A stretch of 64,000 nt of DNA from Trichostrongylus colubriformis (GCA_963978905.1 OZ022256.1:11577501-11641500); one strand, 5' to 3'. Positions 21,385 to 34,524 are shown, counted from the stretch's first letter. Notes: generated from the sequence alone by a model not told the origin. A program made the numbers and translations.

Positions 21385-23110
21385 CGTTAGAACCCGGTCA
21401 GAGGAATCGGCTATATGTTCGACTTTGTTTTAATGATTTTTGTTTACCATGAGGTGAATAACAATAATAATAAATCATAGTCAAACGTCAGCTCACCTCG
21501 TCATCACATAGAACACCGTCTTATGATGTTGTGCATAGGCTAAGTAGATAAAAGAGAATATCGCTAGAAATCCCACGATACCCAAGATCTCCTTCGACGA
21601 TAGCGGCGTCGCTCGATACGGTCGAGCATCTTCTAAAATGCTGATTGATATCAGTGATATCAATTGATACTGAATTGTAATAATCTTTTCTGATGCTCTG
21701 AGTGAAAGCGACACACAGAGACGTGACAGACATGATTATGCGTGAGGAAAGGGACAGATTGAAGGTAGCCCTATTTATGTAATTTTGGAAACTGCTCACT
21801 CTGCAAAATCACGATACGGTGGCTGCATCGTTGTATGCTAATGCGGTTTAGAGGAAGAAACAAAAGAGATCATTTTTGAACGAAAAAAAAAACTGAAAAA
21901 AATTATGCCAAGGGTTCCAGAAATCCGCACATCTCTTTTTGAATCAGTAGAAGGCGAAGATCACCCATGTGAAGAATACATTAATATTCATTTCCAGAAG
22001 TCGTCATGCCTTAGCGGAATATCCTCTCGTCACCACGTTCAAGGCGCTACGCGTAAAATCAATAACTATATGGGCGCAAAAGATCTGAGGCTACAAACCA
22101 CAATTCTTTTGAGTTTTTCGATTCGTTATGGGGAAAAGAACTATTTGTATAATCGAATGTGTGTAACAATAGTAATTGCAGTAAGAATAGTACAAAAAGT
22201 AATAATACTTGTAAATAATAATAATCACCACAATAAAAATAATAATAAAAACAAAATAACAATAACGATGTAATTTTAGCAATAATTGAGTATAAGAGCA
22301 TGATGAGGTTCATACTCAATGTAACGAATAACGATAAAGAAGTCTGCTCGTAACGTTTTCCAGCGAAAAGGCAACAAGATGAATTGATATTATTCTCAAA
22401 AAGTGTTATCCCATGAAATAATAATGTAAGGAGGCGTAAATCCCGTGGGCGGAGCCATTCGATATGTCCCCTAGTTTCCGTGATAGGACTGCTCATAAAA
22501 AGTGCATTACACAGCGGGAAAGCATGCGAAGGTGGATAACCACGCCCACACTGTAATGTAGCCACTGCCTTTGATTTTAGAATTGCCTGCTTGCAGGTGG
22601 TTTCATTGTAAGGCACTCAAAACACGTTAAAATAAAAAATTAAAAAAAAAACCGAAAAAAGTTTTTCAGCTTACTGATGGTAGTTTTGTTAGCTTAAAGT
22701 GCTCATGTTTGAAACAACTACTCCGATTTGATATGTTAGTGAAGTTTATATCAATACTAATGATTACAATCGTGGTTATTACCTTTTCCATTGATGCTAT
22801 TATCAGTTCCATTACTGTAGGATGACGAGCATTCACTGAAGGATGCGGCACTTTCACTAGAAGATGGACAGCTTTCATCAAAAGATTTAACTCTTTCTGT
22901 GGATGGTGTGCTGCTACTTTCGGGATGTACTTGCACGACCGTTTTGAACATCGAGACGACTAGTTATCCGGCTCAGTGCTTCAATCTTCGTAGCATAGCT
23001 TTCTGCACAACTTCTGCAATGAGACATTGGTCATATGTTGGGGTTAGGGGTTAACTAAATTCACGTATGACGCACATCAAAAAAGCGTATCGATTGATTT
23101 TTCAGAAAAA
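21385..23110. other. AT-rich non-coding stretch
   Basis: A low-complexity AAT-rich tract lies around 22195-22270. The ORFs seen across it are compositional. No exon is recognised. Confidence 0.4.
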
Positions 23111-23116
23111 ATGGTT

Positions 23117-23493
23117 TGTTACAGAGAGAAGAGGTGGAATGCGTTCTACACAACAACGAAACATATCGAAGATGTTTGAGTCACAGCTCAGAGATCTTAC
23201 ATCGTGGGCTCGAGGTATGAGACGTCAGCGACAAACGAATAAAATGCAATAGTGTGGCTTCGAAAACACATTGCATTCCAAAACTTTTCGATCTTTGTGG
23301 CGGGGGAGGGAGGGGGGGATATCCAAGGGGGCAAACAGAAGTATCATAGAGGAGAGTTTTACTCAATAATTAGGAGCGTGTAGTTGGTGGAAGTTCGGCT
23401 TTTTGAACAACTGTCACAGAGAAAAGAAGTGGAATGCGTTCTGTACAACAACGAAACATATCGAAAATGTTTGAATCACAGCTCAGAGATCGT
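23117..23493 (+). repeat. Direct repeat pair, about 84 bp units
   Basis: Units at 23117-23200 and 23413-23493 share ACAGAGA-AGA-GTGGAATGCG, ACAACAACGAAACATATCGA and TCACAGCTCAGAGATC, with only a few differences. They are 296 bp apart. Confidence 0.8.
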
Positions 23494-23957
23494 GTGTCAC
23501 CACTCCTAAGAGCTAGAATACTGTGCTGGAAAACTAGGTATATCATTCAGGAGTTCTTTCGAAGCGATTCATTGATTTAACATCCGATTTGATTTGATTG
23601 TGCAAGTTGATGCGATCTCTCCTGCACTTACGGGATGGATGAGCTGGTGCATAGGATGCTTGATGGTCGTGATATAGCAGAATAATCCTTCATAAGCCTT
23701 CATTAGTCACAGAGCAGTGCGTTGAGCTAAGTGTGTCCTCACAAGGCATTATTGGAGCTAGATTCTGCGCTTACTCAGGCTACATCTTGTTTGTCGTTGG
23801 TGGAGGAATATTGGGATGTGTCGGAAAGGAGTTGTAGATAGAGGATTAACATGCGCATGCAAGTCTCTTTCTAGTTTCTGCATCTACTCAAGGCCCTTAA
23901 TTTGTAGTCGAATGTTCAATAAGTGGGCCGATTCCAAAAGGCAGACTTTTCTGATTA

Positions 23958-24121
23958 GACCACGTTCATACTCTGCGACAGCAGGGCGTGGCTGCGTTCA
24001 CAGGCAGCAAGGCAGAGTGGCACGGGAGAGGTACAGAGACGACGCAGGCAACGAAACAGGGTGTCACAAGGGGAGACGCAGAGACACACAGTCACCGGCA
24101 CTGCAAAGTATGAACGCGGCT
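23958..24121. mobile_element. Harbinger-like MITE, third copy
   Basis: A 164 bp copy has ends GACCACGTTCATACT and AGTATGAACGCGGCT. It is flanked by TTA at 23955-23957 and 24122-24124. The interior is shared with the copies at 12028 and 13405. Confidence 0.8.
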
Positions 24122-24295
24122 TTAGAGGCTTTCATGCTCTTGTCTCTGTAAGCCACCCTCCCGTTTCATGAAAAGGTAAGAAAGGACCTAAACCTCTTAT
24201 CTCAAAGATCACTATAGGACTTGTTACGGTCAAGTATTCAGAAGTCATCTAATGCTTTTCGTTGGAACTAGATTTCAGATTTTTTTTCAGACTCA

Positions 24296-24370
24296 CAGCG
24301 GACAACGAGATAAACAAGATTCTCGACGAGTCGACGCCTTCCGTGAAAGCCAAGTTTAGCGTGCTATAAG
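24296..24370 (+). pseudogene. Possible LINE reverse-transcriptase scrap
   Basis: The frame reads ADNEINKILDESTPSVKAKF, resembling the RT segment usually written LDExQPxEQAGFR in RTE/CR1-type LINEs. It is preceded by a long T run plus CAG, so a real terminal exon is the alternative. The match is short and I am not confident. Confidence 0.25.
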
Positions 24371-24374
24371 GTAT

Positions 24375-25670
24375 GGTCTAGTAGTGAGACCACATGTGAT
24401 GCATGGGACTTCCCTACGTGGGAGAAGAAGAAAGCGTGTTCACCACTGAAGAAGCCATGGAAGTGATTGGTCTGTGATGCTGCGGTGAGAGACGTGTTGA
24501 AACAATCAGACGCGCAAGTGATTGTGTGGAACGCGGATTTCTTTCGTATCCCAAAGCGTCACCAAGCGTCTGCTGGGCGACGGCCAGAGAGAATCTGAAC
24601 GAGTTTTTCGACAAAATGGCGCTTTCCGTATTCCCGTAAAAACCCATCAGTGATCAGTGCTTATGGGGTCCAATCTGGTTATCTATCAAAAAAAAACATC
24701 AGTGACAATGCAAGAGGATTCCGGATGAACGGCAGAGTGGATTAATATGAAAATGAACGCGAAGTTCATCAAATTGAGCTTCGCACAACATGGCACGACC
24801 TATGTAAATGCACAAGACTTCATCGTATGTGAGGAGAACGAAGCAGAGGTGCAGTAGCTGTAAGTGGAACCGCTTCCAATAGGGTGGTTCTGAGGGTATG
24901 AGATAAAGCCCAATCGTTTTGAAAGTCTCAAATCCATCCTGGCTTTGGTGAGTTGGCACCGGTAGATACTAGACGGCATGTTTGTTGCAATAACCGCAAG
25001 CCACTATAAAGGATAAATCGAATTGAAATGCTATAACAATTCCGAAGGACATTAGAAGGCACGGCGCATCTTAGAAGTTGGCAACGATGGAGCAAATGAG
25101 TATGACAGCGTGCTAGAGCATAAAGGTTGCATAAGGGGTATATGTTAGGCAACTAAGAAGCGTTCAGTAGTTTCATTTTGGAAACTTGGGTCGTATCATA
25201 TGTTGTAAAAATAATTCAAAATTTCTTTGAAGGTCAGCGCCATTACAGGAAACGGTCGTCATTAGCTAACTCCAACGAGTGTGAGCGCAAAATGTGCAGA
25301 CATCAGCCTCGTCAGCCACTGCGCTGACCTAACCTTACTCCCAAAAATCAGTTTTTGTTTTCAAAAATCATCTCCATCACAGTGACAATCGTTTCAAGGT
25401 AACTACATGCCGTCGAACGTATATGACTCTAAAAACTGGTGATTGTGTAAACACCTTCATTTACGGAGGAAGTGGTGCATAGGAAAGTGGCGCCGTTACC
25501 TCTCGCATGGTAGGACTCGCTTGATGCCCTCTAAACAAACGAGCCTTCCGTCCCATTGCACTCAGCCCTTCCGTTCGGTAAATAGGTCAATTTGTATACA
25601 AATGCTACTACTGTTCTGAGTGCAAGTAGAATACTTGAAGCATTCTAAGAGAGGGATAGCGAACGCTCAA
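24375..25670. other. Non-coding stretch, nothing recognised
   Basis: No exon, RNA gene or repeat is supported. Confidence 0.4.
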
Positions 25671-25674
25671 GGCT

Positions 25675-25875
25675 CAAAGGAATCGTTCACGGAAAAATGA
25701 GTCTTTTGTTATTCATATATTTATGTTGTATTTCCCTAATGAGATCCGCATGCAAAGTTTTACGCGAAAAATTGAGAATTCGTTTAAGATACAACTCTCC
25801 AAGTTCTCGGTCGGGTAGGCGGAGCCTGCGAGTAAAAGCTCCGCCCTGTCTTCCGTCGCGATTGCGAATCAATCT
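25675..25875 (+). repeat. Half copy of fold-back family (38 kb type)
   Basis: This matches the left arm of the 38021-38436 element: CAAAGGAATCGTTCACGGAA, TATTTATGTTGTATT, TTACGCGAAAAATTGAGAAT, AAGATACA and a GGGTAGGCGGAGCC block. The right arm is absent. Confidence 0.65.
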
Positions 25876-25879
25876 TCCT

Positions 25880-27235
25880 CAGTCGCAAATATTCGAATGT
25901 CACATACTGGAAGCTGAAGAGTAGCAAACGACAATAATTCTTTTCAGATGATCAAAAAAAGCCAACACTCTCAAACAGTAGGTCGAAATGGAGAAATTGG
26001 AATAGATCAGATTTGAGGAGTGAAATGTTCTTGTTCTTGTGCTGAAATTCACTCCTGCCTCAACGACGATATAGGAAACTTCGTGGAGGATGAGGCTGGT
26101 AGCCAATTTGTTTGGCTGAAGGCAACGGAATCCCAGTAGGTGAGCCGATTTTATCTTTCTGTGGAACAGGAGAAAAAAGAAGTAATGAAGTTCGAAAATG
26201 TGAAAAAGTGGAAGAATTAAGATCGTCGATAACTCAAACAACGCGACTAGATCTAGATTTCTAAAGTATTGGTTCATGAAAAAATGGAACGAAATCATTG
26301 AGCGATGAACTACAGACTAGTCTCAGCACGACACTCATAAACTTGTACTGAACTTTGCAAATAATAGACCTGAGTAAAGGCGACACGAAGTAGTGACTAA
26401 TAAGCAATGGACATGATTGAAAAAAATTCGATGAAAATGTCCCAGAGCGATAATTTCGTCACACCATCGTTGAATGAAACGAGTATCTACACCAGACAGG
26501 TTCCAAATAATAGGAGATGGTTTGACTGGACAAAAAATATGTGTAGAAGTGAAGTTTGACTTTATAATTCAATATCGATAGCGACGAAATGCTTCTATGG
26601 CTGAACTGCCGGAAATTTCCGAATGAGAAAAGTGCTTGTAAAGATACCACTTGGGCTAGCGCCCAGTACTGCGCTTATCACAGTGTGGAATCATATTCAT
26701 GTTGCCATATGAACTTCTTTTATATCGGTTAGTCAGTATCGGCCATTTCCAGAGTACGCAATTCTACTCACTCGCGCAGTACTGTGCGTCAGTCCAACTG
26801 GCTTACTTTAGCGTAGCTGAGTGCTAACAGCGGCTTAACCTACCACGATAGTTATCATGAAGTCACGTAATTATCACCAAGTATTACATAATTATAGGAT
26901 CACAAAGTATCACAAGTTAAGTCAAAGAAAGTTGAATTTCTAGGTACGGCGCAGTGATACCATATGTGAAGCACGGGCACTTAGGGCTTTTATGTGCTTT
27001 GCTGGAAAAGATTGTGTCAATGAAAATATTTCAGCGTACTGGTGCTAGCCGCAACTATGACCGTAGGGTGTTGTTTGCTGGTGTAAGGGACGGAGCTCGC
27101 TCGCGATAACCAGTTGCTGGGATATATGGCTATTACATGCAGCACGCTGTTATCGGCTACTCGTTAAAGGTTTTTTTTTGACAGAATGTTGAGCCAATGC
27201 ACCCATCTACCACTAGGGCTTTTCGACGATATTAC
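25880..27235. other. Non-coding stretch with one unexplained ORF
   Basis: A 132-codon - strand frame (26298-25900) is Phe/Leu-rich and resembles no family. I treat it as chance. No repeat is recognised. Confidence 0.35.
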
Positions 27236-27239
27236 AAAT

Positions 27240-27490
27240 TAAATATTACCTTTCTTGGATGTGCCACGCATTCTACTCCCATTTCTGAGCATAGGGGCAC
27301 TCGATTATGAAAGAGCTCACACAGTGACCAGTACAGTTACCCTGTGTAGAATTAGGGATATTATGGCTGGTGCCAACAGAACATCGGTATAGGTGAACCT
27401 ACGCTGAAAGGTGATCGACCAGGTTAGTCGGGATTAGAGCCGATCAGAGCTTCAAACTCGTGACCATGCATGTGATAGTAGCGCATCTTG
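27240..27490 (-). repeat. Very degenerate SINE copy?
   Basis: A tail-like GTGCCACGCATTCTACTCCC and a head-like region with GATTAGAGCC/TCAAACTCGTGACC in the right order suggest an old - strand copy of the SINE family. Confidence 0.3.
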
Positions 27491-28095
27491 TCGAAACCCC
27501 GTTGCCGCGATAATTGAGGCATAGCCACTTTCTGCACTAGTTGTAGGCCGTGATCTTGGTTATATGGAAGATGTTCAAAGATTTAAAATGGGTCATTGGT
27601 CAAAAGCGCTGAATTGATTGTTGAAGTACCCTGTAAGTTTATAGACCACAAACAGGCACACATACACATGGGTTTTTGCGAGTTAGTTAGTAAATGACGC
27701 TGCGTAAATCCCATTGTGGCATGGTGATGTGTGGCTACGGCGATCATGGATATTGACCAATGTTTTTAGGCCAAAATAGTCCATATAGACAAGAAATAAT
27801 TTGGCACTTTTCACGACTAATCCAATAAAGCAACGCTTCTCGTGACAAAAACAGTCCCCGGTTCTGCATGAGTCGAATCATTTTCGCAGCTCTAGAGTGA
27901 CATCACTGCCACTGTGATTACAGGGTACTAGAAAGTGAGTCCACACCCACAATCTCCTCTGCCATAATTATACGTATCATAAAAAGAAGCTGGCGAACCT
28001 ATTAGAAAAGAAATTTTGAAAATTAAGGCAATATTCACTGAGAATGCAGGTACTATCGTTACGCGGGACCATTGACCGAAACTCGTCCAAATGTA

Positions 28096-28837
28096 CAGGG
28101 GGTGCCAAAAAAAAAAGTAATTTTGTCTCCTCCACTTTCGACCCCATTTAGCCAAACTAAAGTAAATTCTATTGAGGTATTCTCATCCCCAGAATCAAGA
28201 GCAGACCCAACTCTATCACTATACTCCGTGGCAGCCTCCTGCACGAGCAGGAACGGGAGCAAGGAAAGACTGAACAAGATGTATCACCTCAACTGGGCAA
28301 AATCCGAAATTTCTTCGCCCTCTTTCACAACCTTGCTGACGTCTTCAATCTGGGTACCTAAGGGGATTCATACCGGATGGTGTTCTTTAACACTGCGTTT
28401 TTCCCGGGTTCCCAGCGCCCTTCGTTTCTAAGAGCCAAAACGTTCCCCTACCACTTAAACCCCTCCGGAGGCGGATTTGAGGCATGAAAATGATACTTTG
28501 GATCATAGCAGCCTTGTCCAAGCAGCAGGGGCTCTGTGACTTCCAAGAACCGAAGGGCCAACCCTCAGGAAGCTTCCCACAAACGACCTACCACGGAGCT
28601 TGGCTCCACTGTTTTTAGCGAATTTTTAAATGTAGGTACTCCGAAGCCCGACTGCGCCGAATGAAACCTCCATATTTTTATGAACATGAATGTGAGGAGC
28701 CACAGCTTGTTCCTGCTTTTAGAGGAACATTTCGGGAATGTGTTGCCCCAATACCTTTATCTCTTTCGTTTCCCTACGTTTTGTAAAATTGGCAGATGTG
28801 AGCCGTGGGCAAAATTACTTTTTTTTGGCACCCTCTG
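28096..28837. mobile_element. TA-flanked MITE-like element, 742 bp
   Basis: The ends are CAGGGGGTGCCAAAAAAA and the complement of CAGAGGGTGCCAAAAAAA, each followed by an AGTAATTTTG block, giving inverted repeats of about 30 bp. It is flanked by TA at 28094-28095 and 28838-28839. No transposase is recognised inside. Confidence 0.78.
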
Positions 28838-28980
28838 TATACTTCCATGCTGCAATCCCGTAAAAGTCCAAAAATTGGCTGTAGTTAGCTTCTTTCAAGG
28901 CTACCTTGGTTTTCCGTGACGTATACGTCAACAGCCTTTATTGTGTTACCAAGCGCAATAAAAGTTATACAAAGCTTGAC

Positions 28981-29245
28981 GTTAATCAAGCCTTTGCTGG
29001 GACACGCCACGCATTCTAGTTCCATTCACAATCGTGATGGCGGATGAATGCGACTTAGCCTCCACAAGGAATTGCGGGGACCAGCCAATGTACGAGTCAT
29101 TGATTTAATTCACCCAGATAGTTTTGGTACCGATGCACTTGCACCGAAGTGATGGAAGGGTTGCTTGCATTGAGCGGGATTTGATCCTCCACTATGAGAG
29201 TGGGGGTGTGTGCCATGTGTCAACAACCACGTCTGAGAGCGATAC
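28981..29245 (-). repeat. SINE copy, - strand
   Basis: In reverse order it shows the tail (CACGCCACGCATTCTAGTTC), the middle (CCAGCCAATGTACGAGTCA) and the head (GAGCGGGATTTGATCCT then ATGAGAGTGGG), matching 17411 and 52086. Confidence 0.7.
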
Positions 29246-29249
29246 CCCA

Positions 29250-29940
29250 CACAAAATCCATGGGGTTGTATTTTGAAGGACTGGAACTCCATGGATAGGA
29301 AAACCGCAAGAAAGTACAATTCGGATACTTGGGACGGCTGGCACAAAAACTCTGAAATCAGCTTGAAACTATACTGTACAGTCTGTTGTAGAAGCATAGA
29401 AAAGTCAGAAAATGAGGACAACGATCAGCAAGAGACGCGCAAACAACGGTGCAGAGAAACGCGCGTTTTCTGAGGAACAAGATGACGTCGTATAATGTGC
29501 CCTATAGTTTTATAGGACGATGTGAACTTTCTGAAAAAAAATGGTTGTAGGCCCGAAATGTCGTTAGTGTTGTCATTGATGACCGTGTGACCTCCTCAGC
29601 GTACATTTCACTGTCGCCGTGAATACATAGGATCGACCGATGCAAAAAGAATTGAAACGATCAAACATGTCATCATTTAGAAAGTTTGTTCGGCAAGAGA
29701 AATGAGGAAGGCTGGAAAAAGGATGAAAACGGCTGTGTGTGCGCAGAAATTAAAATAAGAAAAGATCACATTATAGCTTATATCTAGCCAGTCGTTTTAA
29801 GAATGCATGAAGCAATAAATTAGCCTTTAAGCGATACAGGGAAAGCTTGTGAAGCTCGAAAGGGCACCATTGTATGAACACAGGACACAGAAACATAGTG
29901 CTTCTACAGACTGTTAGTGAAGCGCCCAAAAAATTGGACA
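29250..29940. other. Non-coding stretch, nothing recognised
   Basis: No exon or repeat is supported. Confidence 0.4.
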
Positions 29941-29944
29941 CAGC

Positions 29945-30045
29945 AAGTCATTGCAGAGGCCAAATCACCTCAAATGCTACTATGACTATGGGTGAAAATA
30001 GAGAGTGTGGCGCATCCCGAAATGTATAAATCAATGCGCAATTTT
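29945..30045 (+). repeat. SINE 3' tail fragment
   Basis: GTGTGGCGCATCCCGAAATG then ATCAATGC matches the SINE tail. The head is not recognisable. Confidence 0.4.
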
Positions 30046-30049
30046 TTTT

Positions 30050-31125
30050 GTTTTTTGTATGATAGTTTGAGTCCTACTCATCCTTGCCAATATGAATTTT
30101 TTGTATTGCATAAAACAAATTTTTTCATATAATACCCTTTCGTGACAGACGGACAAAGGGGCGGTGGGATGGACGTACCGACAGACAAAGCGTCTTATAT
30201 ATAGTAGGGATGGCAGACGAAGTAACCCAACAATGGCACTATACATATGGTAGAGCTGGTATAATAAATTAAAGACCAGAATGGACTGAACGTTGGTAAC
30301 CGAGAATGATTTAGGATCAGATTAAGTAGCTGCTCTGTTATAAAATTTCAAAATCTAAAGAAAACCATGTATGTGAAAAGAATTCGTCTGAGGAGTCCAA
30401 CGAAACACTTAGACATATTCGCTTAACCGCAGAAAACCCGAAGTGGAGGAGGTTCTACGACCTGGAAGTGAAGGCGGTATAGTCGTGAGAAGTGTTAAAG
30501 AATGGCTGACCGCTCAAAGGGGAAAGGAGGTCGACGTCATTGAGAAGCGCGCCATTCATGTTGATACCGCCAAGATTGCAAAGGAAAATTCGTAGTTAAT
30601 TGACCATAGCTAGCGGATTTTGGCATGGTCGCCCATCTGGTGAGGCCCGGATTTTTCCCGCCGTCGCCTCCACACGCGCGCGAAAAAATCTGACCCTCGT
30701 TAGACGGATTCGCACGGCTTAACATTGAGGGATAGTCTCCCTTTTGACCTAAATACTCTAGCGCAGTGTGAATTTCACGAGCGGTGTATAAGTAGGCAAG
30801 TCGATGAGGTCATTTATGAGATTTGCTTTGTAAATATTGAATATTCGAGATTTTTTTCAAACAGAAGAATCCGAACTGGGACAGCACATTCAAAAGTATT
30901 TTTGGGGTCACCAAAGGAACGGTAATGTTCCGAAGTCCTCTTACGATATTACTCTACCTTTATGCTTATTATTGATAGGGTCGATACTTATCAAAAGAAA
31001 ATAAAACAATACAAAACAAACAAACAAACAAAAAGAACAAGGTATTGAGCAAAAAACACGTACTCCGCTTATTTAAGATCTGTAAGAATATGAGTGACGA
31101 AAGCAATGACGGCGAGAATACGATG
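30050..31125. other. Non-coding stretch, nothing recognised
   Basis: There is a short AAAC simple repeat near 31005-31030. No exon is supported. Confidence 0.4.
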
Positions 31126-31127
31126 AT

Positions 31128-31355
31128 AAGTGGGCGCCGCTCTCGTACACGGTCCAGAATCAAGTCCCGTATCAAATGTCGCTAAGGCCAAACGTGCGAT
31201 CCATCGATCTGTGTGGCTTGAATGATGGTGCACGCTGATTTACTTCGGTTGGTCTAACAAGTTACTGTATGAGGTGAATGAGCAATCAAAAGGCTCCACG
31301 AATATAAACTGAGAGAGAATGCATGGCGCATCTGAAAGCGATGTAATAAAGACAA
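31128..31355 (+). repeat. Degenerate SINE copy
   Basis: A B-box-like CCAGAATCAAGTCCCG follows GTGGGCGCCGCTCTCGTAC, with a GAATGCATGGCGCATC tail about 180 bp later. The order matches the SINE family with heavy decay. Confidence 0.45.
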
Positions 31356-31359
31356 GTAA

Positions 31360-32300
31360 TGTTTGGAAGCTGTGGCTAGTGGTAATAAAAATATCATTGA
31401 CTAAATGAATCAGTAACTGCGCCTCCGTTGTCCTAAGTTGATAACTGAAGAGCTGCAGGTTCTTCTTCAGGATACGCCTTGCATGCAAGTTCGTACCAGA
31501 ATTCCCAAATGTTGATTAGTGGTGATCCAGTTCACAGTGTGACTTGCGGCGCCAGTCGATGTAGCTGGAGATGCTTGGCCTACACAAATGTGATACCGAT
31601 CAAATGGCACTAGAAGAATGAGACTTAATCAGCGTAACTGGATTCGATTTGAAAAGTGCGAAGTGCCGCTATCGTCTCCTCAAGTCAAGCACAATCTGTA
31701 AGGAAGAATGGCTTTGAAGAATTAAATATCCCAACCTTCACTGTGCTCTACTGCAATGGCAGCACAAAAATACTCAAGTTTCTCTCAGGGGACAGCACGT
31801 TCCACCCACTTACGGATATCGGTAATCAAAGACCACTCGGGAACGGGAATTTAGCCAGAGACAATAGATATGACCAAACTTGCGTGACAAGCGATCCGTC
31901 GAAATGACCGCTCGAAAACCGGCAACGGCTTTCACACAGCTCATCATCGAGAATTTCATGAACATGAAAGCGAAATTTCATCAAAGCGATGCAATTTCCT
32001 ATTCATCCCCGAACACTATCCCTGATTGTTATGAAGTGAAAAATCTTCATAATAACTATGAAAACTTGACAGTCATCCCAGCGATGTTTGAAAACACACA
32101 AATAAATATATGATGTATAGAAAAATAAGTGGGTTGGAGCAGCTGTAGTCCAAGAGGTATCCACCAACTGTAGCTCAAGAGATACCCACTTCTAAGATTG
32201 GAGAAGCCTCCGTTTCAATTTGCTCTAATTATTAAAAAATACGATTTCGAAACGTGTACGGAGGAACAGCAGGAACCGCAACGACTACTGCTTCCTGTGG
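31360..32300. other. Non-coding stretch, uncertain ORFs
   Basis: Two overlapping + strand frames (31656-31907 and 31880-32113) end just before AATAAATATA. They resemble no family. A short near-repeat lies at 32150-32195 (AGAGGTATCCACCAACTGTA, then AGAGATACCCACTTC). Confidence 0.3.
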
Positions 32301-32310
32301 TTAGGCTTTA

Positions 32311-33053
32311 AAGACACCAGGAGGGTGTAATTTTGGCTTACTGTAGGACAGACGTAGTGTAGACGAGTTTGAGTGGCCGCCATTGCACAAACTCGCCAAT
32401 TTGACGCCTTGGCATGGTGCCAAAAGAAGATGGTTCCATTATAGATTTGTTTTTTCCTTTTAGTTTTTACTTTGTTCTTTCTTATATTGTTTCTAGATGT
32501 ACTTACGGGTCAAATAAAGCCGGAGGGGGGGGGGGCGAAAAATTTTCACCCACGTCAAAGCTTCTTTCCCTTCCTAGGGTTAGGCTAAAGCAGATGAGAC
32601 CTATGCTTTGACAGATGCTTCTCAATGTGGAAGGAGAAATATCAATTTTAGCCTAAGCCTAGTAAGGGAAAGGAGCTCCGATGTCGACGCAAAGTTGCGT
32701 CTCCCCCCCGACTTTATTTGACCCTTCTGAGATTTTTAGGTATAGAAATGCACAATTAAGAAGATCCATAGGTAAACAAGTAAAATATGTCACTAGAAAA
32801 CAGTCTAAAGAGGAAATAATTCGAAGATAACATTACATCAGGCCAAAGACAAGCTTTAAAATGAACGAAGCGTGGCTCGACCATGGAAGCTTGCAGTTCG
32901 GACGGAAGCGCGCCCTGGGGGCAGATAGCGCCCTATGGCGCGTTTTTCAACGCCGGTTTCGTTACACATTGTATCTACCGAACCCATATGTTTGTTTTCA
33001 GACGCCATTGTTTCTGTAAACGTTATTCCGCCCTTGCCCCCCTCCCGGTGCCT
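32311..33053 (+). mobile_element. TTAA-flanked non-autonomous element, copy 1
   Basis: A 743 bp element has ends AGACACCAGGAGGG and the complement of AGGCACCGGGAGGG. It is flanked by TTAA at 32307-32310 and 33054-33057. It is about 90% or more identical to 54144-54894. The middle (32509-32735) is a second inverted repeat with GGGTCAAATAAAG ends next to a G run and a hairpin built on CCTAAGCCTAG, so one element appears nested in another. TTAA duplications recall piggyBac, but the termini are not piggyBac-like. Confidence 0.8.
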
Positions 33054-33059
33054 TTAAGC

Positions 33060-34070
33060 CACCATGGTAATGAACACTGCCACCAAAAAAATGACCCTGT
33101 AGAGCATTTGTCCCTCTTTAGTGTTGTAGATGTAATTGATCGCCTATTTTATCTACAAAATGTCTCAGCGTAGAGCAGCCAGGTTCTATGGGCACAGACA
33201 TGACTGTTGGCGATAAGAAGGCAATGAAAAGCTTGAAATTTTATTTAGCAGAGATTTGATCCCTACAAGCTGCTACAAGCGGAACGATAAGAGTACCGGA
33301 AAGGACAGAGAAGAGAATCATTGCGACAAGAGACAAAGAAAAGCGTTCGACGGATTTTTGGTGCTGTCATCACATCGTGAAAGCTTAGAATCAGGGAAAG
33401 CAGACTTTAAAAGGGAGTACGGACCAGCTCAAACCAGTTTCAGCTGATACGTCAACCGTTCGATCCATGCATATGAGGAGATTTCCGTGAATTGGAGTGA
33501 CCAGCGTGGTTACACGGTTAGCAATAACATCCCTTCCGACGATTGATAGCTTGGACAAACCGGCTTACTTTGCGACATCTTACGCGACTTCTTTTGGATC
33601 CTTATGTAACAACATTCACATCACTGATTTCACAGAAGGCTTTATTGGCTGGAGGTGGAAACGCTAATATCAGAAAGGCTACCGTGATATGAACTTAGAG
33701 GAGAAGGGGCAGTGATGAGCAGCCCAGCTCTGTTCCCATGCTCAGAGGAGAATGAACTCTGGATAAACGCTTGCCCGGACCAATCGAGGCTATTATCTCG
33801 TCAGAGGGATCTTTCAGGAAAGTGATGACTACCAACTTCTATGGGAAAATGAAAATTCGTAGTTATGCCCACGCAAACACGGTCGAGCAGGATTTGTTGA
33901 AAGATCTTCAAGGAAGCGGTTGCTCCGAATGAAAAGATTCCTCGCGCATTCTTTAGCGACCACTTCTTTCTCAGTGATTTATGGGCCGATCATCGACACG
34001 GTGGTCTTCATAAAATAGCTCATTAATTGATAGGCATACTTTATAGTAATACTGCTATGATGATCGACTG
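33060..34070. other. Non-coding stretch, nothing firmly recognised
   Basis: A short block at 33900-34025 (TTTAGCGACCACTTCTTTCT) loosely resembles 40550-40610, suggesting an old shared repeat. No exon is supported. Confidence 0.3.
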
Positions 34071-34075
34071 ACGAC

Positions 34076-34520
34076 CTTTTGAAGATATCGTTCAAGAAAA
34101 ATCAGCTTTTTTCCGTTACAGATATTTATGTTGTATTTGCTCATTGTGGGCCGCCTGCAATGTTTCACGCAAAAAATGTGAATCTGGCTAAGATACAGCA
34201 CCATAAAATCTCGGCCGGGTGGGCGTGGCCTCCAAGCAAGCACCCACTCCCGTCGTCCGCCGCGGTCGAAGACGCATTGTAGGAACAGAAAGTTAGGTAA
34301 CCGATCCACCCTCCGTTCCCAACAGTGGCGGACGACGGGACGAGGTCTTAACTTGGAGGCCCCGTCCACCCGGAAGAATTGTTGTAGCTTTATCTCAGCC
34401 GAATTCTCATTTTTTTTTCGCGTGAAACCTTGCATGCGCCCCTCTTTAGGCAAATAAAACATAAGTATAAGGGAAACGAAGAAACTATTTTTTTTTGTGG
34501 ACGACTCCTTCGAGAACGCA
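34076..34520. repeat. Fold-back element of the 38 kb family
   Basis: Arms of about 190 bp carry CCGTCGTCCGCCGCGGT/TGGCGGACGACGGG, GTTTCACGCAAAA/TTTCGCGTGAAAC, and GATATCGTTC/GACGACTCC outer ends. It is the same family as 38021-38436, 25675 and 61215. No protein is encoded. Confidence 0.7.
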
Positions 34521-34524
34521 TCTT

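Noticed and set aside
25900..26298. 132-codon - strand ORF
   Set aside because: Phe/Leu-rich translation without recognisable domain; expected by chance in AT-rich DNA.
32883..33173. ORF repeated almost exactly at 54724-54933
   Set aside because: It is part of the TTAA-flanked element; conservation is of the DNA repeat and there are no domain features.
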